From contig JALGPY010000003.1 in assembly GCA_023055425.1 (NCBI GenBank), forward strand, positions 56,591,891-56,655,890: DNA of 64,000 nt. The letters are read 5' to 3'. The notes under the pieces are model-generated. The model searched no databases. It worked only from the letters and a program-made list of their open reading frames with translations, and was not told the origin of the DNA. This DNA comes from Linanthus parryae (lineage: Eukaryota; Streptophyta; Magnoliopsida; Ericales; Polemoniaceae). Position numbers and translations under genes: made by a program. Position 1 is the stretch's first letter. Each line of letters begins with the position of its first letter. Shown here piece after piece: positions 58,217 to 64,000 of this stretch.

Positions 58217-61200
58217 TCAATCATCTGCTATCATTGATGTTGAATTTGGTGGTGGCTGAGATAAATTTATCAAGGCTTTTCCCCTTGTTGATAATGACAT
58301 TGTTGATGTACTAGGTGGCACAACCTTACTAGTCACCTGTGATAAAAGAAGAACAAAAAATGAGTAACAATCACTTACATATGCCTATATGTGATTAGGT
58401 TTAGTTAGTAACAAGCAACTAACCTTTCTTGATTTTGACCTCACACCAAGAGATGGCTGAGAACTTGTTTGAGAGGGTCCATCACCAACATTCATAGCAG
58501 TCTGTTTCTTCTTTACCCATTTGCCATTCTACCAAGAAATTAACTTTAAATGAGATTGAATGAAAGGTATAATTAATTAAGCATATTGTACTACAAACTA
58601 GCATACCCGATAAATTCAACCCCTGAGTGTCCTTAAGGAGACTGCCTTGCTATAAGGAGACAAAGTGAAGTCTCCGGGTTGTGACTAAGGAAACAAAAAA
58701 TGACAATTGATTAGTAGTTGTGCCGTTTCCTTATAGGATGCCTAATGTTTAAAGTAGTATAAATCAATGCATGGGCATCAAATCCAGCTACAATTGGATG
58801 AGAACCTTGGCTCTCAAATTGGGGAGGAGTCCCGTGTATTCTAGTATTGAAAGTCAGTTAACAACTAATGTGACCTAAGTAATATAATCAAAATAATGGA
58901 AAAACCCAAGTTACTATGTAATACCTAAGTTGATTTTTCATTTGACTTTGACTTTGATCTACCACTTTCAATTGTTCTAGGTGGTTGTTTGCAACTCCTT
59001 TTGTTATGGCCAAATTGCTTGCACTTGGAGCACACAGTTGTTTCTCTTGACTGGTTGTACATGAAGCTGACTTGGGTCAATGTCTTCATCAGTAGGAATG
59101 TCTTGAAGTAGCCCCTTTGTTCTCTTTTTCTTGTTCCTCCCTGGTTGTTTGTGGAATGTAGGGGGCTGTAATGGAGGTCTTCCATAGTTTGGCTACATCC
59201 CTCTACCATTAGTACGGTGTATCATCCCTGCATACTGCCTCATGTAGGTTTCAATGTGATAACAGTTGTCAACATAGTCATGAGGATTCTCTGAATTGCT
59301 GTGGATTGCGGCAATAGCATGTTCACAAGGGATTCCTGTAAAATCCCACTTTCTACAAGTACAGGTGTGCTCTAGTAAGTTCACAAAAAATAATTCAATG
59401 ACATTGCACCTTACTTGGAATACTCCTGTACCAGAAATATTAGCCTCACACATGTAACTTTGCTCTCTAATTTCCTCAAGTCTCTTGTGTATGTTTGGGC
59501 ACAACCTCCCTTTCCATTTCCTACCAAGTTCTCTCCTTCCATGAATCCTCTTCATCATGAAACACCTTATATATTCAATACAAGTAAGCACAGGTTGTTC
59601 TCTTGCTTCCAACAAATTCTTATTGAAGCACTCACACATGTTGTTGCTCATTATGTCACACTTTGAATGAGTTTGAAAGTGGAATCTTGACCATTCTGTG
59701 GGGTTCTTATCTTTTCAGTCCCACTTGTAAGCCTCTAATGACATCCCTTTCAATGCCTCCATATGAATTTTCCATTCATCAACAGTACTTGTCTGGGTTG
59801 CATCCCTTAACTTGTCTTTCAGTGACTTCCCCCTATGTGCCTTTCTGAAGTTGTCATACAAGTGTTGGACACAAAATCTATGTTCTGCACCTGGTACTAG
59901 TGAGGATAGAGCATTCCTAACATAAAAAAAATCAAACATAAGCATGTAATCTAAAATAAAGTAACATGAGAAGGTATGAAGAACACATTTTCACCTTCTG
60001 CTTGTCAGAAATAAATGTCCAAGAAGCATCATTATCTATGTCCAGATCCTCCTTTATAAGGGACAAGAACCACTTCCATGAGTGTGTACACTCTGACTCT
60101 ACAATAGCAAATGCAATGGGGTACTGGAGTTATTGGCATCAACTCCAACACATGTCATCAATTGCATGCTAGTACCTCCTTTCATGTGGCAAGCATCAAG
60201 GCAAAGTACTTTTCTACACCCACTTTTGAAACCTCTTTTCAATGCACCAAAACACACATACACTCTCATAAACTTCCTCAAGTGGCTGTTAGTAATTGCT
60301 TCACTCAAGAAACTACATCTTGTATCCTTGTCAACTCTCATAAGCTCAGTGCAGTAGTCATAGAGACATCCATATTGCTCCACCACGGTTCCTTCATACA
60401 ATATTTCAGCTATCTTCTTAGCTCTGTAAAGCTTGTCCTTACTAACAAACACCTTCAGATCTTTCTTCACTTGATTCTGGAAAGCAGTAAGAGGCCACTG
60501 TGGATTCAACCTAACACTATCCACATACTTACTTGCCAGATATTGTGATGTTATGTACTTGCATTTGTAGATACTTGGGCATGTGTGGACATCATTGTAC
60601 CTCCTCACTTGGAAAGTGTCGACTTGCTACTGTTTTCTTGCATATAAGAACCAGTCACATCCAGCCTCTTTATTACATACAACTCTCACCTCTAGATTTG
60701 TGTTTTTGCAGAACTTAACACCTCTTCTTTGCGGGATTGAGTACTCCTTCACTGCCTGTCTAAACTCTTGTACATTGGAGAAGAGTAAGAACTTTTGGAA
60801 TACCACATTTTCCATGTCAGTAGCTGCATTGAACTCAGGGTAAACTTGTCCCTCATCCTCAGAGCCATCTCTGCTTATAATGTCATCATCAAGTTCATTC
60901 TCATCATCCTGCATTTGATCATTAGAAGTGTTCACTTCAAAACCTCCCCCCACAGTGCTAGAAATGTTTATACCATCCTCAACTTCCATGTTCACATACC
61001 CATGATATAGTACATCATCAGCACCTGATTCATCTTCCATTTGATAGTCTTCATCCTGGAAATCTGAATGACATGAGTCACTGTCCCACTCAAATTATTC
61101 ATCCCCTCCTCCTTCATTCTTCTCTGCCTCTTCTAATTCTGTCCTAACTACAACTCTCTCTTCAATACTAGAGTTAACATCATCAATAACTTTCTCTTTT

Positions 61201-62342
61201 CTTTTGTCTTTCCCATTACCATTTCTCAATATTTTACCAGTAACCTGTCCTTGAACACCATCTTCAACACCCCTGGCATCTTCTTCAATCAGTCTTGTCC
61301 CTTTCGTCACAACAACACTTTCTTCAAGACCACAATGCTCCTTGTCAATAGCTATACCTTTTACTTTCTCTCTCATTCTTCTCAGTCTCTTGACAACCAC
61401 ACCTAAGTCTTTTTCTATTACATCTTCATTTACTTTTGTCCCTCCTACTTTAGACTTTGAACCACCCACATTTACTTATTTTCCTCCTACTGCTTTACAC
61501 TTTGAACCACCCACATTAACTTCTGCATCTACAGGTTCCATGTCAAATGTGATGTCTATGTGGTCAAAGTACAATTCTATAACTCTGTCCTCCTTCCTAC
61601 TTGGCAACAACTTCAACATATCAACCACCTATTTGTCAGAACTTGGTATCTTCAAACCATCCACCAATGGCCTATTGGGAGGCCTATAGAACATTACCAG
61701 TAAACCATTGTGTCCTAGGGCCCTGGTTACAGCATTCATGTCAAATATTCCCAATGTTTCACTATCAACCTTATCAATGTAATCAACTCTTCCACCAACA
61801 TATTGAACACATGGGGTGTGTTGTACAGTCCCTCCATGATATATCTTGAATGAAAACTAGTCTTCCATATGGGCTTCACCTGAAAAGTAACAAACCAAGC
61901 AAAAGACAAGGTCAAAACAATTTTTAAGCAATTGGTAAGATATCAACTGCTAGTAGTTTATGCATAAATCGTAACCTAATATATTAGTATTGCATAAACC
62001 TAGACAACTATTTAGCAAAATCCACATTGCATAAACAACTACCTCTAATAATAAACAAGTGTTTAATAAACAACATAAATAATTGTTAATCAACTTTTTT
62101 GCAAACAAACAAAATTATACTGGTACAGTTCCTTTATTCTTTGAAAACAAGAAGAAGACAATGTAATCACAAAGGCACTATGACTACTCAACGAAGAAGA
62201 CATTATCTGCAACTTCAAATATTCAAATTAATGCCTCAAATCAAACACACATAACAGTGCGAAGTAAAAGTAGAAAAGTATAAAGTGCAAACATACCTCC
62301 ATCAGGCCAGATTCCTTCTTTACGACCTCGAATGTGAGCCAT
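58217..62342 (-). pseudogene. MULE transposase with many stops
   Basis: Exon one (62342 to about 62296) reads MAHIRGRKEGIWPDGG, then an intron with acceptor at about 61875. Exon two starts EAHMED-stop-FSFKIYHGG, the usual MULE N-terminus, followed by YVGGRVDYIDKVD. The DNA-binding region is at about 60850-60630 (FRQAVKEYS, CNKEAGCDWFLYARK). The catalytic core shows VLCLDACHMKG with the first Asp (about 60170), ISDKQK with the second Asp, and PGAEHRFCVQHLYDNFRK. The SWIM zinc finger CTCRKWDFTGIPCEHAIAAI is at about 59320. A CX2CX4HX4C knuckle (CSKCKQFGH) lies near 59030. Two more 3' exons follow (about 58540-58425 and 58335-58217). In-frame stops are at 61857, 61629, 61476, 61095, about 60627, 59715 and 59193, with frameshifts near 60122 and 59050. 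It cannot make an active protein. Confidence 0.9.
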
Positions 62343-62527
62343 CAAACCCTTGTACAAATGCTAAATCTCGAGTTTGAATGATGTAGTGGTTTTTACGTGA
62401 AGAGATCGGTGAACCCAACTGAGGATTTTTATAATACCCAATTGGAAACCCTAATCCCTCTTCTCTAACAATGGCTGCGGCCGATTTGGTTGTCAACTTC
62501 GGCTTTTATGGCTTCTAAACCCTACTA
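62343..62527 (-). promoter_or_regulatory. MULE transposase 5' region
   Basis: Region between the right terminal inverted repeat and the transposase ATG, expected to hold the promoter and 5' leader. No clear TATA box picked out. Confidence 0.4.
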
Positions 62528-62722
62528 GACACTAATGCCCCTCGTAAACAGCACATGAGAAGCACATGTCTCTTTTCCATCCAACTTGGCTAACGTCCGT
62601 CTCCGTCGGGTACTGTTCATAACGATTTTTAAAGTATGGGTACTAGTGGTGCACGGTTTTAAAAGCGGGGTATTAAATCCACGGTTTGTCCAAAGTTTGG
62701 GTACCAGTGGTGCAATTTTGCC
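62528..62722 (-). repeat. MULE right terminal inverted repeat
   Basis: 195 bp, reverse complement of the left repeat. The right target duplication TTTTTTGTT follows at 62723-62731. Confidence 0.9.
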
Positions 62723-62731
62723 TTTTTTGTT

Positions 62732-63048
62732 TGGTCACGTACATGGGTTGGCAGTGGTGTTACTTGGTGAAGTGGAGTATTGATGTGGCAGACTTGTAGT
62801 GAGCCATGATCATTGCATGGGCAACAGTTTGTTTTCAACTTGGAAACAAACTTGGGACAAAGTTTTGGACGGTTTTTTTTTAACTCTTTATTTTTTAGGA
62901 AACAAATGTTGAGACGATTGTTTTCTTTGCTTTGGGTCCAAGTTTTTACTAGTATAAATAGGTGATAGGGTAGTAACTTTGTAAGTAGTTCTTGCAATTG
63001 TTTTTTTCGTCTCATCAATAAATTGGGTTTGGTTTGGCTGTGGATTAG
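62732..63048 (+). repeat. Copia-like LTR copy 2, right part
   Basis: Continues the LTR with GGTCACGTACATGGGTTGG and the TATAAATAGG box at about 62953, up to GTGGATTAG at 63048. The homologous copy goes on for another 90 bases (to 3781), so this LTR is cut by the next element. Confidence 0.85.
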
Positions 63049-64000
63049 TGTTCGACGAAAAATAATCCCAAGTATAGGATATCGATACAAGTAGTAATTC
63101 GGAAAGACCGGAGTCGAATCCACAAGGAGAGGAGGGTTAGATAATGACTTACTATACTAGCGATAGAAAGTGACTAAGCTACTAACTAGAGCAATTAAAG
63201 GAAATTTATCAATGGCTTTAAAGCTTGCCAAGCTATCAAATCCACCAAAATCAATTGATGGAGCAAGTTGAGGTTTAAGTTTAAGAACAAAGTAAACGAC
63301 TAGTAGAGCTACGATTCAAGAAACTAAGTGAAATGACAAGTAGAGAGGGGCTAGGGATCATCGGTTTCTCTAGTGACCAATCATCCTATTACATTCAAGC
63401 CCGGTTCTCACATTGCATGTGTCAATCCACAAGACAAGTATCTCAAGAAGTGATTGCTCATGCAATCCAACTCGCGACAAGAGAAGTGTGTAAATCCAAC
63501 ACGCTAATCAAGCACTAAAGAGGCTATTCAAATGAGATTCCTCAAATTTCAAGTGTTTCAAGCATCAACCATATGTAAACACACGTAGGTGTTTCCACAT
63601 GAAAGATCAAGCAACAAATGAGATTTGCAAATTCTCACTCAAATCACCTAACTAGAACTCGATTTCTCAAAGTTAAGATTGACGAGTTCCTCTCACTCAA
63701 GTGCAACTTCAAATCAAACAAGTCGAGAGTATTCGCACATCTACCTATTCAATGCATCAAACACTTCAACTAGAGAAATCCAACCATTGCATTAATCATT
63801 CAAGTGAATCGAATTCAACTCATTCATCCTTGAAGTTCAACTTGAATCAATAGGAAGATTGAGGCACTAGATAGTCCCAAATCACCCAAGCAATTGAATT
63901 AGCAAGACATAATAGAGAATTCAAGAGAGATTGAGAGAAATTTAACTTTCAATAATCAAAAATTGAATTCACACTTTAGAACCTTGCATTTTGGCCCCGA
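63049..64000 (-). repeat. Gypsy-type LTR, partial at window edge
   Basis: Starts TGTTCGACG on the plus strand. Its layout mirrors the LTR at 50990: read on the minus strand, a GGATTCGACTCCGG word and a TACTTGTATCGATATCC word precede the CGAACA end. It is inserted within the Copia-like LTR. The primer site and body lie outside the window. No gene in this part. Confidence 0.65.

Larger units (their letters stand above)
49609..62722 (-). mobile_element. 13.1-kb Mutator-like element (MULE)
   Basis: Both ends begin GGCAAAATTGCACCACTGG and form inverted repeats of 195 bp. The flanks are a 9-bp duplication (CTTTTTGTT and TTTTTTGTT, one mismatch); the uninterrupted LTR at 3207 has TTTTTTGTT once. 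The element contains a damaged transposase gene on the minus strand (58217-62342), subterminal tandem repeats, and a later Gypsy insertion (50990-58184). Without that insertion and its target copy it was about 5.9 kb. Confidence 0.93.

Overview
This window is plant nuclear DNA, probably from a eudicot. It holds no ordinary cellular protein gene. It is a nested stack of transposable elements around a cluster of U1 small nuclear RNA gene copies. The evidence for a plant is Helitrons that encode an RPA protein and captured B3-domain genes, MULE transposase with a SWIM zinc finger, Copia and Gypsy LTR elements with plant primer-binding sites, and snRNA genes with the plant upstream element plus TATA box. 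All gene models come from reading splice sites and frames by eye; no search was run.

Layout. (1) 1-3781: remains of LTR retrotransposons, with an initiator-Met-type primer site at 2400, a polypurine tract, and a 575-bp Copia-like LTR (3207-3781). (2) 3782-27359: a degenerate AT-rich segment carrying a 181-bp MULE-type MITE (4308-4488) and a 21.8-kb Helitron (4703-26487). A related segment at about 48.5-49.26 kb lacks both insertions, so it acts as an internal empty-site control. (3) 27360-46001: an array of related 2-3 kb units, each built around a U1 snRNA gene with its own promoter. There are five fairly complete copies and one copy reduced to promoter plus 5' end. The array is interrupted by further Helitron ends, by a Copia pol fragment and by two recent duplications. 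(4) 46002-49455: another Helitron 3' end, a tRNA-derived SINE and the paralogous segment. (5) 49456-63048: a second copy of the Copia-like LTR split by a 13.1-kb Mutator-like element (49609-62722; 195-bp inverted repeats; 9-bp target duplication). That element in turn contains a 7.2-kb non-autonomous Gypsy element (50990-58184; 5-bp target duplication). (6) 63049-64000: the end of another Gypsy-type LTR, cut by the window edge.

The Helitron is the most interesting part. Its Rep/helicase gene has lost the central rolling-circle nuclease region and carries a local inversion of about 0.62 kb plus stops and frameshifts, although the helicase domain stays open for 517 codons. Downstream, several spliced genes read through without a single stop: a 425-aa RPA1-like protein in nine exons, two B3-domain proteins with the same first-intron position, a 149-aa zinc-ribbon OB-fold protein that matches only the last exons of the RPA gene, a 216-aa RNase H-fold protein whose usual acidic residues are replaced, and a lysine-rich 138-aa ORF on the opposite strand. 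An intact accessory gene set next to a broken replicase suggests either that the cargo is maintained by selection or that the replicase decayed very recently.
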